Origin: Daphnia carinata
Lineage: Eukaryota > Arthropoda > Branchiopoda > Diplostraca > Daphniidae
Assembly (NCBI RefSeq): GCF_022539665.2
Contig: NC_081340.1
Coordinates: forward strand, 4,650,001-4,714,000
Length of the DNA stretch: 64,000 bases
Reading direction: 5' to 3'
The translations under genes and the position numbers were made by a program. Within the stretch, counting starts at the first letter, position 1. Each line of letters opens with the position of its first letter. The notes under the pieces are model-generated. The model worked only from the letters and a program-made list of their open reading frames with translations. It was not told the origin of the DNA and ran no database searches. This document shows positions 14,201-26,702 of the stretch, in pieces.

Positions 14201-16954
14201 GGAACTTTCTTCCCAAGAAAGGAAAAATACCCCCCAAAAAAGAAATAAGGAAAGAGGGACATATCTACGTCAGAAGCAATTGGTCTGGTATCCGTCAGCA
14301 GCACTTGTTATACGGCACCCGGCACCCCTCCCTACACGAATTTTCTTTTTTTGCGTTTCGTTCGTACCGCCGCCTATGCCACTCGACTGCAATGCGCAGT
14401 AAAAAATTATCTTTTCGTTTTTATTTTTTATGCCACTTTTTGTTTTTATTGAAGTAGCTTTACATTGACTCTGTCGACTGATAAGATTCTATGGCTCTAG
14501 CATAAAGGAGCAGTTAGAAGTCTCCTCCCCAAATAATAAAATTTCAAATGCAAAAAAATTTCATCTGACCTAAACAGAACCGGCTGAACAGCCATTTCTT
14601 GCCTGACGTTTCCCCCTTTTTTTCGGGTGCTCCTAAATGAGAAGAAAATTCCAACATCTGGGCACCACCATTGCGGAGTCACAGTAGCAACATAAAGATC
14701 AACATTAAGACGTGCGTAGGCGAACGCACAAGAAAACGAGTACGCACGCGAGTTTAGAGAAAAAGAGCAGATCGTATTCCCCAGTTTTACTTGCACACCG
14801 GCTCTTTACATGTCGTCTTCGGTGTTATAATTCCTGTAGGCGCATTTCATGGAACAAGGGCACAAGGAAAACGGAGAAACCGTACGAAGAAGATTTTTAA
14901 GTAGTTGAAAGATGGCACGGTGTCGTGGGTATCAGACTGTCTCATGTGTCACTTCTTTTCCTTTCGTGTCAATTTCTTTGGTTAAACATTTGAACCTGCG
15001 CTAGAACATGCAAGGTTTCAGTCTGCCGCGCTCCACTACGCAATGCTACTGTAGCGTATGTTCCAGACCATCAGCTGCTAGATGGGCCGAGTTTCAAACA
15101 AATCATTTCCAGTTGAGGTAACTTCACGTAGGGTATCACATCACCGGATATAAGTTGAATCTAGGTTGATGTTTTAGTGTCTCTTTTCCATACAGTCGTA
15201 ATTTGCCTTACGCAATAAGAATTCGAAAAAAGAAAATTTGTTTTCGGGAAATGGAATTGTTGGGGACTTGTGCAATTCGACGGAAAACGATTGGAGCTGG
15301 GACGATATCATCTCGCTATGACATTTCGTGGGGTATACCATCTCCGGCCTCAGACTTCCGATTGGCAGTGGCTTCCGTTGAACGTATCCATCGATGGATA
15401 TCTTTAAATGGAATAAGAATAAGGGAGAAAGGAGAGAGCGAGGGATGGTCAGCATGAGATTAGATATACTGCACATCCGTCTGTTCCACACAGTTGTTAG
15501 TTTATAGTTGCTCCATTTTCTGATGGTCGGAGCAATTCCCTGTGTTCAAACATCAGAAATGCTGTGTTTTTCATTTTTTTTTTTTTTTTTTGTTAGTTTT
15601 CACTTCCTTTTTTATTGAGAGTAACGGTGCAACACGGGGGAACTATTGCTTGCGGATTTTATATTCAATCACGTGCGCGTTCTCTTTTCCTATTGACCCA
15701 GGCAGAGAAAAATGACCGGAAACAGATGGAAGTGTGTGAATCTTTTTATAGCCGTGAATCCGTTTCCTATTTATTGAATTTTCATGCTGTCGAAATTTTT
15801 CGTCCAATTCAAAATAAATCACATCAGCGTGGTTGTCGTTTTTGAATCTGTTTTTGTTTGTCGCAATTTCAATTCTTGTTGTGCGTCGTGTTAATTATCG
15901 CAAACAAGCTAAAGAGCCGAAGTTTTACATTTTTGGGCGTGAGCACGACTATGTCACTTGAATAGTTGTTGTGTTTGTTTTTCTAGTATGCGTGTGGGAT
16001 GTTTGTGAAACGTTTTGGTTACAACTTTGTAAATTGGCAAAGGAATGCGGATGGGCCTTATCCATCTGCGCGGACGCGGCGCTAATGACAGTAGCAAGCC
16101 CACACACAGCACAAATGAGGCTCACATTTGAAATTGCCCCAACAGCGAACCCCCATCTACTTAACTTGGGCGTCCCTCGCCTATTTCCGCTAATGAACAA
16201 GTTTCGAGTACAATAATAAAAAACAGAGCAATGCTTTTGCGGGGGAAGTTCTCGAAATCTCGTTTCGAAATTTGCCATTTCAGCGATAAGCTAGTGTTGG
16301 TTTTATCGAGCGCCATAGCAGACACCTATTCAAATTGAAATGAGTTGTTGATGCTCATCTAGAGTTATTGTTTAAAGTAGTACAATGCTGTGCTGATGAT
16401 GAGAGAGCTATGCAACGTTAAGTTAATGTTAAGTTATGTTGATAAAAGAAGTAGAATCTTAGTGAGCGGTACTAAAGATCGATGCCTGCTCACCGCTCTA
16501 CTTGAGAAAACACGTGAGGAAATAACAAAAACTTATTGGTATCGAAGAGGGTCACATACCTCGATAATTAGTATCCATGAACCTAGTGGCCATGGGGAAG
16601 GCTTACGAACAACCTACGAGCTACGATTACCTCTTCTCTACATAAGTTTGTGGGTCGATCTTTAACGTGTAGTGAACGGACTACAGATCGATGTGAAAGG
16701 TCTGTATACGTGTCGCACGTTTAGCGTGATTACTAATTTTATACTTGGCTGTCACGCCGCCATTGTCTAAGCTCTCCATATAGTTATGTCTTCTTTTGAT
16801 TTATTTCATTTGTTTTTTTATTCTAATTGCGTTGTTCTGTATGCACTGTTCTGGGGTTAACACAGTAAGGAAAACAAAAACATTCCTCTTCTCTCCTTCT
16901 CTTCTCTTCTTCTCTCGCCTGCTTAAAGTGCTTAGCTACAGCAGCATATAGTAT

Positions 16955-17020
16955 ATTGGTATGGCGTATCGGTATAGTATGCGCATAGCATTTTGATTGC
17001 GTGGGTTCAAATCTCTCATT
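16955..17020 (+). other. Possible tRNA-derived relic (box A and box B only)
   Basis: A box-A-like stretch starting TGGCGTATCGG at 16962 is followed 41 nt later by GGGTTCAAATC at 17003-17013, a good match to the RNA polymerase III box B. A T-arm can be drawn, but the acceptor stem and anticodon arm do not pair, so this is not a functional tRNA. It may be a tRNA-derived SINE head or a chance match. Confidence 0.28.
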
Positions 17021-20000
17021 TTTATTTCTTTGCGGTCGCTTCAACCTATTCATTTTATATATTTAATTTATTTTTGGTACATTTTTTAAAAATATTATTT
17101 ATTGTTTTATATTTAATCTCTGGCGTTTTCCGGGAAATTTTCACTCATTCAAGTGTTATAGATTTATGGTTGCGTGTCCTTTCCGTTTTTCGTACTCTGT
17201 GTCGCATATTAAGTGCGTGCGTCCTCTTTTTAAAACTCATACTTATTCGGCCGGATGCCGGAAGTTCCTGTCCTCATTAAGCTCGCACACAAATAATTCA
17301 AAAATTGTCACAGACCATCATAGAAAAAAAAATACAGGATGAGAGAATGAGTAAAAGTTTTGAAAAAAAAAAAAAACGTTGGTTAGTGAAGATCAAATTT
17401 CTTGCTCAATCGATTTGAATTTCAATGGCAACAACACTATCACATGTGGACATGCATGTGAATAAGTTAAACGAATTTTGTCGGCTTTTGTGTACTCAAC
17501 GGCAGCCAGGCGTAGGGACGCTATGTTAAACGTGCCGAAGGGCTTTATGTCTCAATTTGATGATCCGATACATGTAGGAGGAATACGAGGATAATTGGTT
17601 TAATAGATAAGCTGACACAATTTTTTGTTAAGTAAGTCGCGTGTGTGTAGGGGGAGGCGAAATAAAGGAAGAGGGTAGCCAAAAATGGTAGAAGGGGGAG
17701 TCAAATGAGTAGAGGGAGGCTAGTAATAGTGCAGTGGATTAACATTCGAGTTATTATTGTGAATGTAGTGGAAAAAGGAATGGTAGAAACGTGGGAAAAA
17801 ATGGTTGACCAACGCTCTCCCTTTATGTACTGTCGTCCTGTTTGTCGCTTCTCTAATTTGTTTTAATCCACAAACAATAACTAGACACTCATCGAACATT
17901 GTGCTGGGATAGAGAAACATAGCTAGAGGATCCACGGGCTGGATTTAGAAGTGCGCTGCGGGGTGGTACACACTACAGTGGACTGAACGGGGTTTATCGT
18001 GTGGACGAATCAATTATTCGAATCCCATAAACCCCACGACGCTATGGTGGGCTTGGTTCGTAAAAAGATGGGCTTTGTCCATTTATCAAGAGTTGTATGA
18101 GCGTAAATTACTGTAGGCATTGCGGCGGTAGCGCGAAAAACTTGCCATAATCATCCGCTTTTTCGTGAAGGATGTCCCGACTTTTTCTTTTTATCGCCAT
18201 GGGAAAATTGACGTCGGTCGGTAATGCACAAAGCTCCGACTGATGTATAAAGAGCCAATTCATTTTCTACTTGCGCTTAACGTGTCTCGTCTTTTGTTTT
18301 TGATTGATCACTTCATCTAACTCTCCTTTGTTTATCGTAATGAATAGGACGTTCGTTTGTCGTTGTCAAAGGAAATGATGATGAAATGAAATTCAAAAAG
18401 GAAATCGCAATTTGTAATGTGCCACTTCATTTTCCCGCACTTTCTTTTCTCTTAAATTTTTAGGTCGTAATTTTTCCCCTCTTGATTTGGATGGCACTAA
18501 AATATTGTATATAGCATGTCCGGAAGGGTTATAAAAACCTGAAAGACTAAATTGCATAGACACGGCGTACTGTCTATGCGTCCAGCTTTCAGATCGGATC
18601 ACGCTTAGAAACTTGGTATCAAATAAAAATTCATCACTTTGAGAACGAGATAGCTAAAGAAGATGTTGTCGATATCACGCTCTTCGTATACGACGTTCTT
18701 CATTTTCAAAATGAAAAAAAAAATTCAACCAAGATCCGAATCTTTTTCCTACCAGTTCATGTCGCTGTTGGATTCTTGTTCACAGCATTTTTTTAAAGCC
18801 ATCCCTCCGTGCTGAATAGTTTCGTATCCTCCATGATGAACCGCAAGTAATCTCTTCGAAAGGCCTTTTTTTTTCTTTCAGTTCGTGCGGCTTTCATTTT
18901 GTAGTAGTTCGCCTATTGGCTTTGGAATCAAAAGTTTCGCTTCTCATCTGGTGGAACGGCAGTTACATAACACGCTGCAGAAAGGAGAAGCCTATCGACA
19001 ACAGCTGAGAGAAAAAGGGAATTGAAGTGAAGGATTGTGAAAGGAAATGGTCCACTTGATTCTCTCTTAAACCAGTCGACGGTTTCTCTTGTTATGCGCA
19101 GGCCGCGCACAAGAATAGGAAAACCTTGCCAGGATTTTCAAGTGCAACTTATTGTCTTGTCTGTTCCAAAGAATTTCGTCACATCGGTCTTGGCATATGC
19201 TTAAGGAAGACGTCAGTACGCGGGCACCCAGTTTAGCAGATCCATTTCAATGGATGCTTACAGAAAGCCTCTTGAATAGTCAACGATCTCGGCCCTCGTT
19301 GACTGTGTACATAGTGAGAGCAGCAAAGAGCCCTCAGACAAGAAAAAGAGTTGAGATAAATAGAAAGGGATTGTCCTTTACTTTCAAAAAAGGACGGCTT
19401 CAACTGCCTCGCCCCCAAATGGATAAGATCGGAATTGAATCGCTTGCGAACTCGACCAGCTGCCATTACTTCTGCTCACTTGCTTCGTCTATTCGATCAA
19501 CTTCATCTATTTATTAAACGTTTATGCGCATTAAATCTATTGTCACTAACATTAGAAATGCGCCTTTTACCTAAAAATCACACTGTGCGCGGAGTGTGGT
19601 GGGGAATGGAGGGAATGCGAAACGCGATACACGCGGGAACAGAAATTTGATTCGTTAACAAACATATCAATCCATTCGCTCTAAACATACAAAGCAAAAA
19701 AAAAAAAAAAAAAAAAAACTCAACAAATTTCTAACAAGATTCTCTGTGGTCTAAAGCCTTCGTAGTAACCTAATCCAGTGTGTACATTTTGCTACAAAAA
19801 ATAACACATTCTCCTTTTTTGTAAACATTTCCAATGTCGAGTTCGTGCGCTACAAACAAACTCGCCTTTCAGATATTCTTTAACGATCGATTTAATCAAA
19901 GCTTTCGGCAGCTGGTAGACAAAAAAAAATCTTTGTTGATGATAGGCGATATCATATCGATCGAGAGGGGCAACGAATCCATTGCTGTGATCTCCATCGT

Positions 20001-23000
20001 GAATTTTTCAGTGTCACGCAATGATGATTCATTCCCCAAAGATTTTTCCCATCGATATATTCCTCGATATGTGGTGCACCACTCCTAAAGAGAAACAAAA
20101 CAAAAAACACAAGAATTCAAAAGAACAGCAAAAGCTAGCGGCCATTACAAATGCAAATCGAAACGGCCATCATTCTGCACGCTATATTGCCATAATAATT
20201 TATTTGCAGCTTCCATCGAGTGCCTAGATTGCTTCATTGCCTTCGGGGAAAAAAAAGGCATTAGTCCAGCAGACGGAATAAACTTATTACACACATGTAT
20301 TTCTGTAGCTGGAAGATAATGCTGTTGTTATGTAACGGGAGTCGGCAGACGCTATTATCCAGTTGGAGGGTTTGGTGGCGGGCAAAGGCGCAACAGGAGT
20401 TCCAAAACGACCTGGATAGGTGGCATCCTACCAAAGATTAACTCAACCCCATCTTCTTCATTCTTCTTTTTTTTTTCGGTGGGGAAACAGTCGATTTACG
20501 ATCGCCTTTCATTCGCTTTCTTTTCTTTTGAATAATATCAAAAAGAACGTCGGAGACTCCCCTGCGTGATGTCAGAGGAAGAGTTCAAAGTGTGTAAGTC
20601 TTCTTCTTGCATACTTCTCTGCCGTCTTTTATCATTTTCAATTAGTGGCTCACAACAACAACAGCAGCACCAGACATTCCAGTGGTGAACTTTTCTGTTG
20701 TGATGAACGTTGTTATTCTTGTCTCTTTTTGTTTTTCTTCTTTCTAGTTTCGAGACTTTCCGATCCAATCTAACGTTCATGCAACATAAATCAGATCTGA
20801 CTACACACTGCTGCTGTTCTTCTTCTTGCGTCTCTTTTGGGAGAATAGGCCAACCAGAGGCGATGTAGGTCTATGGGTAATTCTCGTCGTCGAGTTTCTT
20901 CTTGGTAATAATTCAAGTAACTATGGCAAAAAGAAGTTGGGCCGACTCTTTTGTTGTCGTGTTGTAATGTCTCGTAAATCACTGATGACGTTACCTATCA
21001 TCACACAATGGCCTTTTATCTGTGCAGACGAAATTTGTTGTCGTCTTTCGTTCCCAGAAATTTTGGGATTGTCTTCAACTAACCCAGCTGTTACTCTCAA
21101 ATCGAAAACTTTAAGAATAATTCCTTTGTTTTAAATGCTTTGATACTATTAAGTCTAAATGCGTTTAACAACAAAAGAATTGTTACCATAGGACGAGGAA
21201 AACTCAATATCCAAGAAAATCATCTCAACAAACATTTGACAAGACAGCATGGTGATCGCTCGTGTGGACCTGCGGTTTGGCCAACCATTTTTCAAGTGGA
21301 TTTCATCAGCGTGTAATCACTAAATCGTTTAAGGTATTGGCCATGGGAAACAAGAAAAAGATCAATGATGTCAGACCAGAAACACAAACGGATTTTATAT
21401 TTGTTTGTGCAACCGATCAGAACCTTTTTTTTTTTTTTCGTTTCCCTGTTTTTTTGTGGAAACGAGGGGAGCATGGTTTCCCCCTCAATTGTTAAGCTCC
21501 GCCTCTCGTGGCTGAATTTCTAACTATCACCAATAGAGGCGCTGCCTCTGCGGATGGAGGGAACATTTTGGGGGAAAGAAGAGCGCCATTATTTGACGCT
21601 GTTGGTTCAGTTGTCCCCTGACTAAGTTACTGTTCGGACGTTTGTGCTTCTCTTCTGTTCATTTCCCCTCCACAATCTCGATAATTGCTTGAAGCTGTAT
21701 GTAACATTTGACTAATTAAAAACTAAAAACTGGAGATTGATTTTGTGCCCAAAATTTTTGGATTTTCAACTTTCCTTGGCTCAGAAAAGGTTTACTTTTT
21801 TGCAACCTTGCGTTTGGCCAATTACTTTTCGACAACGTGGTTTTGTTCAGTTTACGTTTTTCTGTTTTCGTGAACCCAGTTCTATCTTCCAGAAGGATTA
21901 TTAAACTTTGAACTCTTTGGTGGATGTGCACTTGATTTTTGTGATCGAAAGTTTTCATCTTGTGGCCACAGGTTAGTGTCGATTGTTCTTTGGCGCCCTA
22001 ATTTTGCTCTGGTCATTCTTCACCATTCCCCCGTTTGTTCTCCCCTTCCCTTTTTGTTTTATATTTAATGTGAAAATTATTCCAAACCCAAGTGGGGAAA
22101 TATTTCAATTAGAATCAGACAGTTCAGAATAGAAAACTGAAAACATTTCCGAATCCACAATCAGGGTAAATGGCGTTTCTTTGACACGTTCGTTATTCCA
22201 GCATGTTCGTGCGTGTCGTGCTAAAAACCTCACGAGTGCCTCCCCTTTTTTTTTATGTTAAAACACTTTTTTTTTCCGGAAGCCCGTGTTCAAATAAATC
22301 CGACTTTCTCACCGAAAATAAAACGTTTTGAGTGACCGCAAAAATGGAACACAATTTCATTGTTTTCGATGTAAAATTAATTTCCTTAAATCCAATTCGA
22401 CTTGTTAAGCAATGAACAGATAACGAGGCTTTCATCATTGTTTCTAATTGCGGCCGCTTGGATAGTTTTGAGTGTCGAAGAGAAGGGCCAGCTTTTGTTG
22501 TCGTCTGGAAATTCTCAAATGAAAATTGTTGTTATTCAGGGTATACCTTAAATGAAGAAGAGAAGGGTAGACCCAATTGGTTCCAGTCGTTTATTTGGAA
22601 AAAAAGGAAAGCGGCTGTGTGTGTGTGTGTGTATTTTTACACAGACATTTTGATACCCTCGTCATGCCGACGAACGTATGCCAAAGTGTAGTTTTCAGAA
22701 ATTCCAGATTTTTTTTTTTCGTCTTAGGTTTTGTTGAATTTGCATGAGCCAGGTGTTTTTTGACAGCCCGTGATTTGAATATCGCGCCGGAAAATCCCGA
22801 TTTGGATTGCAAGGCACGTGGATATAAGCGAGTCGATATTTCTTGATGTGATTATGATAATGGACAGGTTTTTTTTTTCTCATTCGTTCCGCCATGCCCG
22901 TCCGTCTTATTTAGTTCCTCTATTTTGGTAGGGGAAGAAGAACGGTGTTTGGCTTCGGGGCTTGAATATTGTGGGGCAAAACAAAGCCTACCTTTCTTCT

Positions 23001-26000
23001 CCATCTACCTTTTACGTCCTTCCCCAAATCTAAAATGTATTATGGATTGTCTCTCGTGTTATTCTTTTTCTTTTTCTTTTTTTTAGTCGGCCTGTGGTTT
23101 ATAGACCCCATCTCGGGATGGTTTTGTGTGAGTCGGTGTTTTGAGTCAGAAAGAAAATGTTTAAAAAAGGGAGGGAGGAAAGAAACAAAACAAAAAAAAA
23201 AATAATAGTAACAACAAAGAAAACCTGAAGGAGAAATGACTGTTCATACGAGTTCGTGCAGCTTAACTGCTGCTCTTGTTGCTGCGCATCATTTGATGGA
23301 GCAAAAGGAAGGAGGGAACGCGTATAATAACTGTAGGCAGTGGTAGGCTCTTTTCTTTTGACGTCGTTAATATCCAACGTCGACATTGTCTCACGGCATC
23401 AAAAAAGCCAAAAAAAAACGTCGGTTTTCTAATTTTAACCAAAATAAAAGTGCTTTTGAAAACAACCGCGTATTAATGGCCGTTAAAAGTTCGCTCCGTG
23501 AACAGGTAATGCATGCAATCGTTGACTCAAGTGCAACTGACGACACCAGTGGCTCCTGCACCCGTCGCCACTGACTTTTCCCATTTTTAGGAGGGGCATC
23601 ATCTTTCACTCAAAGAGACATGTTAAACATTGTTGGCCCCCCAAAACTAATAAAAAGAGAATTGAAGTCATACTTTTTTTTTCAAGTAGTCGGTGTAGTA
23701 AGTGTAGTAAAAAAAAAAAATAGGGTGGACATGGAAAAGGAAACTAAATAGACAGAACAAAAATGAACGTCATCAGCTCTTCAAATAGAAAGAAAAGGCC
23801 CTAATGGAAAGAGAGGAGGGACAACAATTACTCGTCTCGAGGAAGAAAAATTTGGTGGTTAGGGGTGGGGGGATATGTTTTAAGAGGGGGGACCCTAAAA
23901 GAAGAAGATGGAAGAATGATTTCAACGCCCGAACACGGTTAGTATTATAACCCTCGGCTTTTCTTTTTCCATCTATGCATCCAAAATAAGAAAAGAAAAA
24001 AAAAGGTCTTAAAAGAATATGTCTTTCTCTTCGTGGGCTTTTAGTTTTTACCTCCTCCTCTCCCCCCCAAAAAAGAAGATGCCTATCAAGTTCTATCCCT
24101 CCCCGATATCAGCTGTCTTAACCTCAATAGATCTAACGTGTTTTGAGAGCATTTCTTTTCTTCTTTTGGCTATTTTTGTTTGCTTTTCGCCGTCGTCCAT
24201 TCAAGGAACGTATCATCACGAATGTTTAGATTCTTTCATTTCTTTCAAACTCTGAAAACGTCTGTTTTATTTACGTTTTTTTAACGGTCTGATCAATGGT
24301 CACCGACATGATTGGGGCTGCAGGTCCATCTGAATAGCAGATGGACGGCCATAGCTAGTCAGCAATGTTACTTATTAACCAGCTGGCCATGCAAGGAGGC
24401 ATGTGAAACCTGGCAAACGCTCGAGAAAGAGGATTTCAACTGACAATAGCGTTGCTCTGGGCAATATGATCTTCTTGTTTCTGTTCCACTTGATCAAACT
24501 TTTTTTTCTTTTTAAATCTCATGTTACGCGCTTGCAACTTGTTTCTCAAAACTATTTTTGAATTTATGTATTTTTTTTTCTTTGAAAAATTCCTTTCGTT
24601 CATGGACCACTTTTGGAGGGGAGGGGGGTTATTGCGTTACGACACGAAACCTGAACGCAGAAGTGGAGATACCTGAGGTGCTTTGTAATTAGTTAATAAT
24701 CAGTGCCATCTAGCAGCAGTAGAATCTTTTGAAACTGGAGATAATGAAGACTTCCCAAAATTGCGAAGCTTCATTTTTCTCTTTTCGTTTGTCGACTCCA
24801 CACGGAATCTTCTGTTCTAGCCATGCCTTCCATTTTTTTTTTAAATTTAAATACCTGACAAAGAAAATTGGTCCACTTGTGCCTCTCGATTTTTTTCTCC
24901 TCCTTCTGCAATTTCGTGAAGAACGTTCAAAATTGGAACTCTTCTTTGCATGACTCTTGCCTTTTTAGCTTATCCCAGAAAAGAACTCGAGGGCTTTCAG
25001 AAGACAGTAATTAGGGCGTGAGTTCCCTACCTGAGCTAGGGTCATCTTATTTTCCTCCGACGTCAATTTTTGTTTGCCTTTTTGACCAGTCTCGGGACCG
25101 CTTCAGATAAAAAAGAATTATGCTTTTCTTCTAGTATTTTTTAAAAATTCTAGTTGAGCCGCTTGTTTGACTGCTGTCTGCCAAATTACAAGGCAAAAAC
25201 AGTTCGGCGCGCTCTTGTTTCTCTAAAGGGAGGAGATGACGATGAGGGCGGTTGTTAAAAAGAGCCCTGAAAAGAAAAAAAAAAATGTGCATATTATCCT
25301 CGCCCCAATTTTTTTTTTTTGTTCTTATCCGCCATCATTTTCTATTGAGTAAACTTGTGAAGTAAGAACGGGTCAAGATGAGGTTTTAACTTGAGCAAAC
25401 ATTCGAGACGGAACGCTGGCTGGTTTTCTTGAAATTCAAACGGTAAATTTCAGTTGGGAAAAAATGCCAGTAGAATCCCGTAACCTTTTGATGCCCTTTC
25501 GCTTCGTTATGTCAAAAACATCTGATGATCAGCTCATTCGGCCGGATTTAAGAAAAAAAAAGAGGGGGGGATAGAGAACAACAGGTAGAATACAGCAACG
25601 GTGGATAAGGTAGATTAAAAATTGTTGCGCTATTTCTGGAACACACACAGCGGAGAATAAAAACAAGACAAAAAAATGAAGAAGAAGAAGTGAATTTAAA
25701 AACGTGAGCGTTCGTCGCAGCGGGCGGTTGTTCGTTTCAACCGACCGCTAGGACCAGCAGAAGGGGAAAGAAATCGCGGTCTTCTTAACATGTTGCTCCT
25801 TGGATTCCTTCCCTCTAGCTGTGTTTTTTTTGTTACACAGTGTGTGACTAGTTTGTGGTATATAATCACCAATTTATTTATTTCTATTTTCTTCGTGCGG
25901 GTCTTCCATAAAGTTGGTAAAAAAAAAAAGCATGCATTCGACTACCGTGTGTGTGTGTGTGTGTTTATAAACGACTGACGTCCTGCTGTTGGATCATCGT

Positions 26001-26569
26001 AAAAAAAGGCAAGAAACAACAGGAAAACAGAAACAAACGAAGGGGGGAATAAGACAATGAACTTCCATTCTTTCCCCTCAAAAAGAGCTTTGATATTTTA
26101 TTACCAAGTCAATTATAATGGGCTCTAAGGATTTTGGTTGACCGGACTGTGTTGGATGGGCAATAGACTAATCTACTGCACACAAGTCGTTTTCAATGTC
26201 AAAACATGAAGTAAAAGGGAGGACATGTTTAATGAAGAGGAAGGAAACGGATCTTGCGGTTCTGCTGCCATGTTTTTCTTCATTTTTTTTGTCGGTGGAA
26301 AGAAATAAAATCCCTTAACTAACTTCGACGCTGTACCTTCAAACACCGACGCCCATGGCATAGTCAGTCGCTAATGAAGCTTATTTTTTTCTTCTTGTTT
26401 TATCGACCTGCGGTTGGCGTTGCAGCACATTGCGGGATTAGAAATGATTGTACAGTGCTCGTATAAAATATTGTTTACTGTGGCCTTTTTGACTGCAACT
26501 TGTTCTTTTGTTGAATGAGTAAATCATTTTGAATTTAATTTATTTTCATTTTTTTTTTTTCTGTTTCAG

Positions 26570-26623
26570 GTTGATTATGTTTTTCTAGTGGCTGGGACTG
26601 CTGCAACTGCCGGATCATCCGCC
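26570..26623 (+). other. Unc5: Unc5 5' UTR part of first coding exon
   Basis: A long T-rich tract and CAG ending at 26569 form a strong 3' splice site, so this exon starts with untranslated leader at 26570. All 18 codons before the chosen ATG are open in the Unc5 frame, so an upstream start in an earlier exon cannot be formally excluded. However, the hydrophobic signal sequence begins directly at 26624, which makes that the natural start. A tiny upstream ORF (26577-26588) is included. Confidence 0.65.
26577..26588 (+). promoter_or_regulatory. Three-codon upstream ORF in Unc5 leader
   Basis: ATG TTT TTC TAG lies 36 nt before the main start and in a different frame. If this exon is in the leader, a scanning ribosome would meet this minimal ORF first, which can damp translation. 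Its context (ATT before the ATG) is weak, so the effect may be small. Confidence 0.35.
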
Positions 26624-26702
26624 ATGATGATGCATCGTTCCTGTTTGCTCCACCTGTTTCCACTCTTCCTCGTCTCTGTCGTTGTCATGGCAACCGACGA
26701 TG
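26624..26702 (+). CDS. Unc5: Unc5 exon 1: start and signal peptide
   Basis: Three ATGs in tandem start the frame. The first, after GCC, is taken as the start. The translation begins [20 protein letters not shown], a short basic stretch and a hydrophobic core typical of a secretory signal peptide, then VMATDDG. The exon ends in phase 1 before the donor GGTATTT. Use of the second or third ATG would change only one or two residues. Confidence 0.88.

Larger units (their letters stand above)
1..26569. other. Long gene-free 5' region (upstream sequence and/or first intron of Unc5)
   Basis: I recognise no protein-coding exon, rRNA or functional tRNA in this stretch. The open reading frames present are short, lack domain-like sequence, are often poly-F or poly-K translations of homopolymers, and are not bounded by convincing splice sites that link into a longer frame. 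The sequence is AT-rich with frequent T and A runs. Because the first coding exon of Unc5 is preceded by a clear 3' splice site (polypyrimidine tract and CAG ending at 26569), the Unc5 transcript must have at least one non-coding exon further upstream. Some or all of this region may therefore be its first intron. A non-coding first exon cannot be located from sequence alone. Confidence 0.6.
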
